Source: JALOOE01 sp964423545 (lineage in GTDB: Bacteria; Chloroflexota; Anaerolineae; CG2-30-64-16). Taken from it: a DNA stretch of 37,858 nucleotides. A program made the translations under genes and the position numbers. Positions 15,434 through 23,208 of this stretch are shown piece by piece (the first letter of the stretch is position 1; every line of letters begins with the position of its first letter). The DNA is taken from assembly GCA_964423545.1 (NCBI GenBank), contig CAYRFV010000012.1, forward strand, positions 1 to 37,858, read 5' to 3'. A model generated the notes under the pieces. The model ran no database searches. It worked only from the letters and a program-made list of their open reading frames with translations, and was not told the DNA's origin.

Positions 15434-17515
15434 ATGGCGAGCTACACAACTGAGCAGTTGCGGAATGTGGCGCTGATCGGGCACAGCAGTTCGGGGAAGA
15501 CCACCCTGGTAGAGGCTTTGCTATTCGACACCGGCGCCACCAGCCGACGAGGGCGCGTGGAAGACGGCAGCACAGTGTCGGATTGGGATGAGGAGGCGAT
15601 CCGCCGCAGGATATCGGTGGGCACCTCGGTGGTGCCGTGTGAATGGCAGGGCCACAAGATCAACCTCCTGGATACGCCCGGTTTCATCGATTTTGTGGGT
15701 GAAACGAAAGGCGCCGTCTCGGTGGCTGATTCCGCGCTGGTCCTGGTCGACGCCGTCGCGGGCGTCGAGGTTGGAACAGAGCTCGGTTGGGGCTATCTTG
15801 ACGAGCGCAACCTGCCGCGGGCGGTCTTCGTCAACAAGATGGATCGAGAGAATGCGCAGTTCTCCCGGACGATCAATAATGTGCGCTCGGCTTTCGGGGG
15901 TGTGATCGTGCCTGTGCAGCTGCCGATCGGTGAAGGCGGCGAGTTTCGCGGGGTGATCGATCTGATCGCCAGGAAGGCGCACTTGGGCGAGTCTGCCTCT
16001 CCCAGCGAGATCCCAGCGGCCCTGGTCGACGCCGTGGAACAGGCGCGCACGCAGCTGGTCGAAGCCGCGGCTGAAGGAGATGACGGCCTGATCATGAAGT
16101 ACCTGGACGGCGAGGAGCTGACGGCCGAGGAGATCGTTAGCGGTCTCAAGAGCGGCATTGCGGCCGGCAACGTGATCCCGGTCTTCTGCGGCTCAGCGCT
16201 CAACAACGTCGGCGTTCGCCTCCTGCTGGATGCTTTGGCGGCTTTCATGCCTGGCCCGGCTGCGGCGCCCCCGCGCATCGCCCAGCGACCCAATGGCGAA
16301 GAGGTTACGCTCAACGTCGATCCGACGGGGCAGCTGGCCGTGTTTGTCTTCAAGACGGTTGCAGATCCCTATGTCGGGAAGATCTCCTACTTTCGCGTTA
16401 TCTCGGGCGTTCTCCATGCCGATAGCCGCGCATGGAGTCTGCCGAGTGGCTCGGAGGAGCGGATCAGCCAGCTCTTCACGCCTCGCGGCAAAGAACAGCT
16501 GCCGACGCCTTACGTGGTCGCCGGGGATATCGGTGGCGTGGCCAAGCTCGCCGCGACGGCAACGAACGATACGTTGTGCGAGAAGGGCAGCCAGCTCGTG
16601 TTGCCGCGCCCGACCTATCCCGAACCGCTCTTCTCGGTGGCTGTTGCGCCCAAGACCAAGGCCGATTCTGCGAAGATGGGTCCGGCATTACAGCGCGTGA
16701 CGGAGGAAGATCCGACTCTCTCGACGCGCTTCGAAAGTGGCACCAACGAGACGATCCTCTCTGGCATGGGCGAGGTTCACATCGATCTGGCCATGCGACG
16801 CATGGAAGGCAAATTCGGCGTAAGCCTGGCGACTGCCGTGCCGAAAGTGCCGTACCATGAGTCGATTACGCGCAGCGCCTCGGACTACCATCGCCACAAG
16901 AAGCAGACGGGCGGTGCAGGGCAGTTCGGGGAGGTGCACATGGAGATCAAGCCACTGCCCACCGGCTCCGGCTTCGAGTTTGACACGTCGCGCGTGTTTG
17001 GCGGCGCGATTCAGAACAGCTTCTTCCCGTCGATCGAGAAGGGCATCCGATCTCGACTGGCTGAGGGCCCGCTCGCTGGCTATCCCGTGGTGGACGTGCG
17101 CTGCGAGGTCTACGACGGCAAGATGCATCCCGTCGACTCCAAAGACATCGCATTTCAGATCGCCGGCCGCGAGGTGTTCAAGAAGACGTTCATGGCAGCC
17201 GGCCCGGTGCTTCAGGAGCCGGTGATGGACGTCAGGATCACTGTGCCCGAGGAGTACATGGGCGACATCATGAGCGACCTGAACACGCGGCGCGGGCGGG
17301 TCCAGGGGATGGAGCAGGTGAAGGGCAAAGGAATCATCACCGCTCAGGTGCCGCTGGCTGAGATGCAGCGGTACTCCATCGACCTTCGCTCGATGACGCA
17401 GGGTCGGGGCTTCTACACCATGACGCTGTCGCACTATGAAGCGATCCCCGCGCACATCGCAGAGCCAATCATCGCCCAGGCGAAGAAGGACCGCGTCGAG
17501 GCCGAGGACGAGTAA
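15434..17515 (+). CDS. Elongation factor G-like GTPase (EF-G2 type)
   Basis: A translational GTPase of 693 residues with the EF-G domain order: G domain, domain II, then domains III-V ending in the elongation-factor C-terminal fold (YMGDIMSDLNTRRGRVQGME). It differs from canonical EF-G. The P loop is GHSSSGKTTL instead of AHIDAGKTT, and G3 is DTPGFIDF with Phe84 where EF-G has the catalytic His; NKMD and a GSALNN segment (G5-like) are kept. These features place it with EF-G2/FusA2-like proteins, whose role is less clear than translocation. GAGGAGG eight bases upstream supports ATG 15434. It has its own strong promoter. A canonical fusA should exist elsewhere in the genome. Confidence 0.9.
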   Translation: MASYTTEQLRNVALIGHSSSGKTTLVEALLFDTGATSRRGRVEDGSTVSDWDEEAIRRRISVGTSVVPCEWQGHKINLLDTPGFIDFVGETKGAVSVADSALVLVDAVAGVEVGTELGWGYLDERNLPRAVFVNKMDRENAQFSRTINNVRSAFGGVIVPVQLPIGEGGEFRGVIDLIARKAHLGESASPSEIPAALVDAVEQARTQLVEAAAEGDDGLIMKYLDGEELTAEEIVSGLKSGIAAGNVIPVFCGSALNNVGVRLLLDALAAFMPGPAAAPPRIAQRPNGEEVTLNVDPTGQLAVFVFKTVADPYVGKISYFRVISGVLHADSRAWSLPSGSEERISQLFTPRGKEQLPTPYVVAGDIGGVAKLAATATNDTLCEKGSQLVLPRPTYPEPLFSVAVAPKTKADSAKMGPALQRVTEEDPTLSTRFESGTNETILSGMGEVHIDLAMRRMEGKFGVSLATAVPKVPYHESITRSASDYHRHKKQTGGAGQFGEVHMEIKPLPTGSGFEFDTSRVFGGAIQNSFFPSIEKGIRSRLAEGPLAGYPVVDVRCEVYDGKMHPVDSKDIAFQIAGREVFKKTFMAAGPVLQEPVMDVRITVPEEYMGDIMSDLNTRRGRVQGMEQVKGKGIITAQVPLAEMQRYSIDLRSMTQGRGFYTMTLSHYEAIPAHIAEPIIAQAKKDRVEAEDE

Positions 17516-17542
17516 GCTGTAGCCTCGATCGATTGTCCGCAC

Positions 17543-17601
17543 GGGGAGCCTGCAGGCTCCCCCTCATGAGAGATGCCGCCCGTCAGGAGCTCCTGGCGGG
17601 C
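17543..17601 (+). terminator. Two adjacent hairpins after the EF-G-like gene
   Basis: The first is a perfect 20-base palindrome (17543-17562). The second (17578-17601) is a 24-base palindrome with one G-U pair. Neither has a T run. They could end the EF-G transcript, or protect its 3' end while allowing some read-through into the DUF362 gene. Confidence 0.5.
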
Positions 17602-17623
17602 GCGCTGTCTAGGGAGGTGACGT

Positions 17624-18844
17624 GTGATTCCTCGCAGTTTTCCCGGCAAGGGGAAAGTGGCCGTTCTCAAGACAGCTCCCGGCTCTGTCCTCGATGACAT
17701 CGGCCATCTGCTGGACCTGGCAGGCTACCGACAGGCGATTCCCAGCGATCACGAAACGATACTGAAGGTCAACATCTCCTGGCAGACGTGGTATCCCGCT
17801 TGTTCGAGCACCCCGTGGCAGATTGAGGGGGTGGTGCGAAAGCTACGGGCGGATGGCTACACCGGTCTGTCCGCGGCCCACAACAAGACGGTGGTGGTCG
17901 ACGCCTATGTCGGCGAGAAGAACAACAAGCAGAAGTACGTGGTCGACCGATATGGCCTTCGCAATGTACACCTGTACGAACCGGAAGTGCCATGGGTGCG
18001 CTACACACCCAAGGCGCCCATGTTGGTGCTGGACAAGATCTTCCCCGAAGGGATACTGATTCCCGAGTACTTCTTCGACAAGAACATCATTCACCTCCCG
18101 ACCGTCAAGACGCATGTCTTTACCGTGATCACCGGCGCGATGAAGAATGCCTTTGGCGGCCTGCTCAACGAGAAGCGCCATTGGACGCACGGCGTCATCC
18201 ACGAGACCGTCGTCGACCTTCTCGCGATCCAGCAGGAGATCCACAGCGGCCTGTTCGCGGTGATGGACGGCACCTTTGCCGGCGACGGACCGGGTCCGCG
18301 CGCGATGCGTTGGCATGAGAAAGACATTCTGCTGGCTTCGGCGGACCAGGTCGCCATCGATGCCATCTCTGCCAAGCTCCAGGGTTTCAATCCTATGGAT
18401 CTGAAGTTCATCCGGCTGGGGCACGAACTGGGACTCGGAATCGGCGACCCTAGGGAGATCGAGATCGTCGGCTACGATATCTCTGCCGAGGACTGGGGTT
18501 TCGTCCAGGAGGATACTTTTGCGAGCAAGGGCCAGAAGCTGATCTATCACGGCGCGCTCAAGCCATTCGAGAACCTGCTGCTGCGGTCTCCCATCGTGCC
18601 ATGGAGTTACTTCGCGTCGAACTTCTACCACAACGTCTATTGGTATCCGTTCGTGGGACGGCCGCGCGTGGAGGCGGCCCTCGAAACGAAGTGGGGCCAA
18701 CTTTTCAAGCACTATGGGGACGGACAGGTGGTGATGCCGGGCGTCGAACCGCGCACGACCGCCATGGCCGCCGGGGCTACGCTGTTCGGCCTGCTCATTG
18801 CGGGCGGGCTGCTGGCCCGGACGATGCGCGGCCGGCGCCGCTGA
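17624..18844 (+). CDS. DUF362 domain-containing protein with C-terminal anchor
   Basis: A 406-residue protein. The body matches the DUF362 pattern: VAVLKTAPG near the start, ILKVNISW, a central IIHLPTVKTHVFTVITGAMK followed by NAFGGLLNEKRHW, and later LASADQVAIDAISAKLQGF. No ferredoxin-type Cys clusters, present in some DUF362 proteins, are seen. The last 30 residues form a hydrophobic helix ending in RTMRGRRR, so the protein is probably held to the inner face of the membrane by its tail. GTG 17624 follows AGGGAGGTGA and is chosen over a GTG two bases earlier that leads to an immediate stop. Its biochemical role is unknown. Confidence 0.8.
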   Translation: MIPRSFPGKGKVAVLKTAPGSVLDDIGHLLDLAGYRQAIPSDHETILKVNISWQTWYPACSSTPWQIEGVVRKLRADGYTGLSAAHNKTVVVDAYVGEKNNKQKYVVDRYGLRNVHLYEPEVPWVRYTPKAPMLVLDKIFPEGILIPEYFFDKNIIHLPTVKTHVFTVITGAMKNAFGGLLNEKRHWTHGVIHETVVDLLAIQQEIHSGLFAVMDGTFAGDGPGPRAMRWHEKDILLASADQVAIDAISAKLQGFNPMDLKFIRLGHELGLGIGDPREIEIVGYDISAEDWGFVQEDTFASKGQKLIYHGALKPFENLLLRSPIVPWSYFASNFYHNVYWYPFVGRPRVEAALETKWGQLFKHYGDGQVVMPGVEPRTTAMAAGATLFGLLIAGGLLARTMRGRRR

Positions 18845-18905
18845 AGCGCGCGCAGGGGGGCGCCTCCGCATACCCCGGCGCCGCACCAGCGGGAGGCCGC
18901 ACGGA

Positions 18906-18937
18906 GTATAGCGTTTCGTGTAGTCAATACGCTATAC
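18906..18937. repeat. AT-rich dyad between convergent genes
   Basis: GTATAGCGT (18906-18914) and ACGCTATAC (18929-18937) form a perfect nine-base inverted repeat around 14 bases. It sits in a 218-bp space between convergent genes that is otherwise without a supported gene. It may be a two-way terminator or a protein-binding site. Confidence 0.6.
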
Positions 18938-19062
18938 AAGTAAGGAACAATCTCGGCTTTAAAAACACCACGGCGCTATGGAAAGCCCGGCCACAGAGCA
19001 AGCGGTTCGGCTTGCGGCGAGCTCCGAAGCGGCCTCGATGGGGAGGCTTGCTGTAGGCGGAC

Positions 19063-20145
19063 CTAACCGACAGCGATCGGCAAGAGCGTTGTGTATTTGG
19101 GAAACGGCTCGCGCCGGGCATAGAAGAGCTGGCGATCATCCGCCTGGTCGAGCGCGCACCAGATGATGTGGGATTCGCGCAGGGAACTGACGGCCAGGGC
19201 GAGGCCGTCGATTCCGTAGCATCCCTCGGATGCCGCCTCGGTGGCGCGCCACGGTTCGTCCCGCTGCGTTGAGCGCACGTTGAGGTGGATCGTCTCGCCC
19301 TCCACCCATGCGGCGTGCACAAAGCCGGATTCGTTCGCTGCGATTTGAGCCAACCGGCAGTCCCCCGCCGATTGCGACACCTCGATGGGCATCGTCCAGC
19401 CAGCGCTTCCGAGGGAGGCGTGCAGAATCCGATATTGGCCCATGCTCTCCTCTTGCCACACCATGTGCACATCGCCTTGTGCGGTGGCTGCCAACTTGGG
19501 TGAGAGCGAGCTCGATCCTGCGCTATCCGACACCGACTGGGGTGGAAGCCACGTATCGTCGCTGTAGGTGCACGAGAAGATGTCGTAGGCGTCCGTGTCG
19601 CTGCGGCGATCCTGCCAGGCGATTGCGACCGCACCGGATGGCGCGACTGCAATTGCCGGAACCGCACCGCGACCGCTGGGCACCGGGCGGACGCTCCAGA
19701 AGAACGCGGTCGGGGCTCGCGTTGCGTAGTAGACCGTCGGGTAGCCGGGAGTCGTGTCGGTCCACGCAGCGTGCAGCACACCGTCTGCCCCGATAGCCAG
19801 CGCAGGCTGGCTGGACGCGCCGAAGGTCCGGGAGACGTTCACGGGCAGCGACCAGCCGGCATCGTTCCGCCAGACGTGGTAAATCTCGTAGTTCCTGGCG
19901 AATTGATTCACAAAAAGACAATGCAGCACGCCGTCGGGGGCCAGGGCCAGTGCGGGCTGTTCACCGATTGCGATAGGTGTGACCTGTCGCCAGCCGTCAG
20001 GGGTGCGCAGGGCATGATGCAGCTGCCGGTTGCAGTTCCATACCACATGCAACACATCACCCTGCATGGCCACGGCCGGCTCGCTACTGCCAGCCGTGGC
20101 CACCTGAAGCACTTCGCTCGTTGACCAGGGGCCCCTGGGCGCCAT
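19063..20145 (-). CDS. Beta-propeller repeat protein
   Basis: About 360 residues made of repeated blocks of the form PALALAPDGVLHCLFVNQ, PALAIGADGVLHAAWTD, PAIAVAPSGAVAIAWQDRR, PKLAATAQGDVHMVWQEES and AQIAANESGFVHAAWVEG. This is the sialidase/BNR-like beta-propeller pattern with about six or seven blades. No signal peptide, membrane segment or catalytic motif is seen, so the protein seems cytoplasmic, which is unusual for this class. The second ATG (20145) is preferred because AGAGGAG lies six bases before it; the first ATG (20151) directly abuts that site. It is the last gene of the deoxynucleoside kinase operon, 29 bases after the previous stop. Function is unknown. Confidence 0.7.
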   Translation of the reverse strand: MAPRGPWSTSEVLQVATAGSSEPAVAMQGDVLHVVWNCNRQLHHALRTPDGWRQVTPIAIGEQPALALAPDGVLHCLFVNQFARNYEIYHVWRNDAGWSLPVNVSRTFGASSQPALAIGADGVLHAAWTDTTPGYPTVYYATRAPTAFFWSVRPVPSGRGAVPAIAVAPSGAVAIAWQDRRSDTDAYDIFSCTYSDDTWLPPQSVSDSAGSSSLSPKLAATAQGDVHMVWQEESMGQYRILHASLGSAGWTMPIEVSQSAGDCRLAQIAANESGFVHAAWVEGETIHLNVRSTQRDEPWRATEAASEGCYGIDGLALAVSSLRESHIIWCALDQADDRQLFYARREPFPKYTTLLPIAVG

Positions 20146-20174
20146 AGGCATCTCCTCTGATGGGCGATCAGCGA

Positions 20175-20876
20175 TTAAAGATCGCTACATTCCATCGTAC
20201 CATGGCCGGGCCTGATCTGCAAGTGCGGCTCCGGCACGAACACAACTTCCTCCTTGCCGCTCAGCTTCTCATCGACCTTCCGCAGGATCAAATCCAGATG
20301 CGAGGAGTCGTGCACGAAGTCCAGGCGATCTGAGGGCACGGTCAGCACTGGACATAACAAGAAGTCGCGCATCCAGGCTTCATAGAGCTCGTTGAGATCG
20401 TGGAGGTAGCCGGGCGAGATGCTCTGTTCGAACGCGCGGCCACGCTGTGCAATGCGACGGAGCAAAGTTGGCACGGAGGCCCGGAGGTAGATGACCAGGT
20501 CAGGGGGCGGCAGGAACTGCACCAGCACCTCATAGAGCTCACGGTAGGTGCGATAGTCTCTTTCGACGATGTGCCCTTGCTGGTGGAGCGCCCGCGCGAA
20601 GATTTCAGCGTCTTCGTAGACGCTGCGATCCTGCACGACCGACCCAGGAAAGTCCAGCAGCCGCCTGTGATGCCGCAGGCGTCGAGAGAGGAAGAAGACC
20701 TGCGAATGAAAGGCGTACCGCGGCATATCGTCATAGAAATCAGCGAGGTAGGGGTTGTCCGATACGGCCTCGTAGAATGGCTGCCAACCCATCCGTTGGC
20801 TGAGCAGTCCTGTCAGTGTGGATTTGCCGGCGCCGATGTTCCCGGCGACAGCGATGAAGTGCTTCGACGCAACCAT
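20175..20876 (-). CDS. Deoxynucleoside kinase
   Basis: A 233-residue kinase of the dCK/dGK family that should phosphorylate deoxynucleosides for salvage. The P loop is AGNIGAGKSTLTGLL (about residues 11-24). Glu in FYEAVSDNPYLADFYDD, the bulky YAFHSQVFFLSRRLRHH, and DRS in VVQDRSVYEDAEIF follow as in the family, with the lid-type RRIAQRGRAFEQ later. The C-terminal tail of about 25 residues is variable. It lies 16 bases after the kinase-MazG gene and is co-transcribed with it, as paired deoxynucleoside kinases are in some Firmicutes. Which base it prefers cannot be told from sequence. Confidence 0.9.
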   Translation of the reverse strand: MVASKHFIAVAGNIGAGKSTLTGLLSQRMGWQPFYEAVSDNPYLADFYDDMPRYAFHSQVFFLSRRLRHHRRLLDFPGSVVQDRSVYEDAEIFARALHQQGHIVERDYRTYRELYEVLVQFLPPPDLVIYLRASVPTLLRRIAQRGRAFEQSISPGYLHDLNELYEAWMRDFLLCPVLTVPSDRLDFVHDSSHLDLILRKVDEKLSGKEEVVFVPEPHLQIRPGHGTMECSDL

Positions 20877-20892
20877 CTTCAGCCTGCCTTGT

Positions 20893-21915
20893 TCATTCGG
20901 TCCATGAACGCGTCCAGTTCTTGCCCATTTTTCTCAGATAGGCTGTTTCGAGATCGATGCCGGTGTCGTTGGCGATCTTGAGGAGATAGGCGAGGGCGTC
21001 GGCAAGCTCCTCCTGGAGGTTCTCCTTGACAGTCTGGAGGGCGCGGTCATAGGCCTCTTCACGGTTGCCGACCTGCGTCGAGATGCGATCGCGACGCGCC
21101 CATACCTGCTTGAGCTCTTTCCCGATTTCGCCCACCTCTTCCGTCAGGCAGATGAAGTTAAAGAATAGATCGGCGATGAAGCCTTTTTCCTGATCCAAGA
21201 CGCGGTGGAACTGCTGAAAATCTCCAAGGCGGCGCCGGCCATCGGTGGCTGGAAGCGGCTCTGCCTCCAGGTCACTCAGCGTCGGTAGCGGGAGTTGGTA
21301 ACTATCAAGGCGCAGCGCCGACTTGACCCTGGCGATCACTTCGTTACGCGCGGACAAATCGTGAACGATGTCAACATCCTCGTTGTCCAACACCAGGACA
21401 GGCGCCTCGGTGTATTCGGCGAAGAACCTCTCGTAGGCAAGGCGCAGGTCATCCAGGTCCTGGCGCTCCATCTGCCTCTCGTAGCTTCGATCGCGATGCG
21501 CGATCCGCCGCAGCAGGGTGTCGGTTGAGGCTTTGAGGTAGACGACCAGGGCGGGCGTGGGGATCTGTTGCCCCAAAATGGCGTGGACCCTTTCGTACAT
21601 CGCCAGCTCATCGCCCGCCAGGTTGAGGTGGGCGAACAGCCAGTCCTTAGCGAAAAGGTAGTCGCTGACGAGCGGACCACGCGCCAGGGTGTTGGCAATC
21701 ACGCGATGCTGTTGGCGGTGGCGGCTCAGCAGGAAGAACACCTGGGTCTGGAAGGCGTAGCGCGCGCGATCCGCATAGAAGTCGCCCAGAAACGGGTTTT
21801 CTTCGAAGACCTCCAAGAGCACCTCGGCAGGCAGGGACTGGCCAAGCAGTCGTGCGAGCGTAGTCTTGCCAACCCCGATCGCACCTTCGATGGCGACATA
21901 AGCGTGGGAGTGCAC
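20893..21915 (-). CDS. Deoxynucleoside kinase fused to a MazG-like domain
   Basis: A 340-residue protein in two parts. Residues 1-205 are a deoxynucleoside kinase: P loop EGAIGVGKTTLARLL, FEENPFLGDFYAD, YAFQTQVFFLLSRHRQ and the lid RRIAHRDRSYERQM. The usual DRS motif is replaced by SDY in LVSDYLFAKDWLFA. Residues about 235-335 look like an all-alpha MazG-type nucleotide pyrophosphohydrolase, with FICLTEEVGEIGKELKQVW and LQEELADALAYLLKIANDTG giving the acidic pattern EExxE and ExxD that binds Mg. The start GTG 21915 follows AGGAG by seven bases. The fusion would join making deoxynucleotides with removing unwanted ones; this is inferred. Confidence 0.82.
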   Translation of the reverse strand: MHSHAYVAIEGAIGVGKTTLARLLGQSLPAEVLLEVFEENPFLGDFYADRARYAFQTQVFFLLSRHRQQHRVIANTLARGPLVSDYLFAKDWLFAHLNLAGDELAMYERVHAILGQQIPTPALVVYLKASTDTLLRRIAHRDRSYERQMERQDLDDLRLAYERFFAEYTEAPVLVLDNEDVDIVHDLSARNEVIARVKSALRLDSYQLPLPTLSDLEAEPLPATDGRRRLGDFQQFHRVLDQEKGFIADLFFNFICLTEEVGEIGKELKQVWARRDRISTQVGNREEAYDRALQTVKENLQEELADALAYLLKIANDTGIDLETAYLRKMGKNWTRSWTE

Positions 21916-21947
21916 GGCGGAACTCCTGAACGAGCAGCGGTAAGAGC

Positions 21948-21977
21948 ATTATACATGCAGCTCGGATCATCCGCCAA
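21948..21977 (-). promoter_or_regulatory. Promoter of the deoxynucleoside kinase operon
   Basis: On the minus strand TTGGCG (21977-21972) is followed after 18 bases by a perfect TATAAT (21953-21948), about 35 bases before the kinase-MazG start. Confidence 0.6.
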
Positions 21978-22014
21978 TCTGAAACCTTTGCTGCCAGGGT
22001 GCGTATGGGAAAGT

Positions 22015-22626
22015 GTGGACACAGTGAACGCCGGCAGTCACTCAGAACCCGAAACCCAGGAACGGCACTGGCTGGACCTTGCCAAGCACGGGGACCAGAC
22101 CGCCTTCTCTTGCCTGGTGGAGGCCTATCAGCGACCGGTGTACAACCTTGCGCACCGCATGCTGGGCAATTCTGCCGAGGCGGAGGAGGCGGCGCAAGAG
22201 ACCTTCGTGCGCATGTACACCAAGCTGCACACCTTCGATGCAGACCGCCGTCTCGCTTCGTGGGTGCTGTCGATCGCTTCGCACTATTGTATCGATCGCC
22301 TGCGCCGGCGGCGCATCAACTGGTTCTCTCTAGACGATGATTCGGCATCAGAGGTGCTGTCCAGCGATGATCCCGGTCCAGAGGAGTCAGTGATCTTCCG
22401 AGAAGAATGCGCCGAGATTCAGCAGTTCATTGCCGCACTCGAACCGGGCTACCGGGCGCCGTTGATCCTGCGATACTGGCAGGGTCTATCGTATGACGAT
22501 ATCGCAAAGGTCATGGGCATTTCTGTGTCAGCCGTGAAGTCGCGGCTGCACCGGGCCCGCCTGCAGATCGCCGGGCAGGTGCAGGCCCGTGCGATGCCAG
22601 CTGCGGCCGCAACAGCCATGGGGTGA
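22015..22626 (+). CDS. ECF sigma factor
   Basis: A sigma-70 family protein of about 200 residues with only regions 2 and 4. Region 2 is FSCLVEAYQRPVYNLAHRML, then EAEEAAQETFVRMYTKLHTF and SWVLSIASHYCIDRLRRRR. Region 4 is LEPGYRAPLILRYWQGLSYD and DIAKVMGISVSAVKSRLHRA with its helix-turn-helix. It should direct RNA polymerase to stress or envelope promoters. The start is uncertain: GTG 22015 or GTG 22024; an in-frame ATG at 21955 lies inside the divergent promoter and would add an unconserved extension. The anti-sigma gene begins three bases after its stop, and the usual ECF pattern of autoregulation is likely. Confidence 0.9.
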   Translation: MDTVNAGSHSEPETQERHWLDLAKHGDQTAFSCLVEAYQRPVYNLAHRMLGNSAEAEEAAQETFVRMYTKLHTFDADRRLASWVLSIASHYCIDRLRRRRINWFSLDDDSASEVLSSDDPGPEESVIFREECAEIQQFIAALEPGYRAPLILRYWQGLSYDDIAKVMGISVSAVKSRLHRARLQIAGQVQARAMPAAAATAMG

Positions 22627-22629
22627 ACT

Positions 22630-23181
22630 GTGACGATGCATGCACAATACACAGAGCTGATGTCGCTGGTCCTGGATGGTGAGGCAGCGCCTGGCGACCG
22701 CGAGGCGCTCTTCGGGCATCTCCGGGAATGCTCCGCCTGCAGCGCACTCTGGGCGTCCTGGCAGAGGCTCGATGCCGGGCTGCGGGAAGCGCCGATGGTG
22801 GCGCCGCCTCCCGGTTTCGCGCGTCGCGTTGCTGTGCGAATCGAACAGCGAAACCAGCGGCGCGCGTGGTTGCGTTGGCTGGGCACGGGCGCGATCGCGG
22901 CGTGGCTCAGCATTGCGCTGTTCGCCTGGCTCTTCGCCGTGTCGGTGGCCTTGTGGGGATTCACCCACCCCCAGCGAGCCGGCACGGTGCTATCGGCAGC
23001 GGCACGCGCCCTCAGCTTGGCCTTGTGGCCGATGCGCGGTGTGGAGCTGGCATCTGCGGTGACCGGGCTGCCCGTCTGGGCCGGCGTCGGCGTCTGCCTC
23101 GCGCTGATCGGCCTGCTGTTCGGACTGTGGCTGTGGTTGGCCCTGCGGCGTCCGGCGTTCGCCCCGGCGCGTTCGCAGTAG
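22630..23181 (+). CDS. Zinc-finger anti-sigma factor
   Basis: A 183-residue membrane protein. The N terminus (about 5-45) has the zf-HC2 anti-sigma motif HLRECSACSALW with the H-x3-C-x2-C zinc site. An amphipathic stretch leads to hydrophobic segments at about 82-110 and 140-178, suggesting two membrane helices. It should hold the ECF sigma factor at the membrane until a signal arrives. The GTG start at 22630 (ATG 22636 possible) follows the sigma gene directly. Release by regulated proteolysis is possible; no evidence for it is in the sequence. Confidence 0.85.
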   Translation: MTMHAQYTELMSLVLDGEAAPGDREALFGHLRECSACSALWASWQRLDAGLREAPMVAPPPGFARRVAVRIEQRNQRRAWLRWLGTGAIAAWLSIALFAWLFAVSVALWGFTHPQRAGTVLSAAARALSLALWPMRGVELASAVTGLPVWAGVGVCLALIGLLFGLWLWLALRRPAFAPARSQ

Positions 23182-23208
23182 CCTAGCCGGGCAACGTGAG
23201 GAAGGGGG

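Noticed and set aside
18978..19166. Small plus-strand open frame between the DUF362 and propeller genes
   Set aside because: It runs into the antisense of the propeller gene, has no ribosome-binding site and no protein signal.
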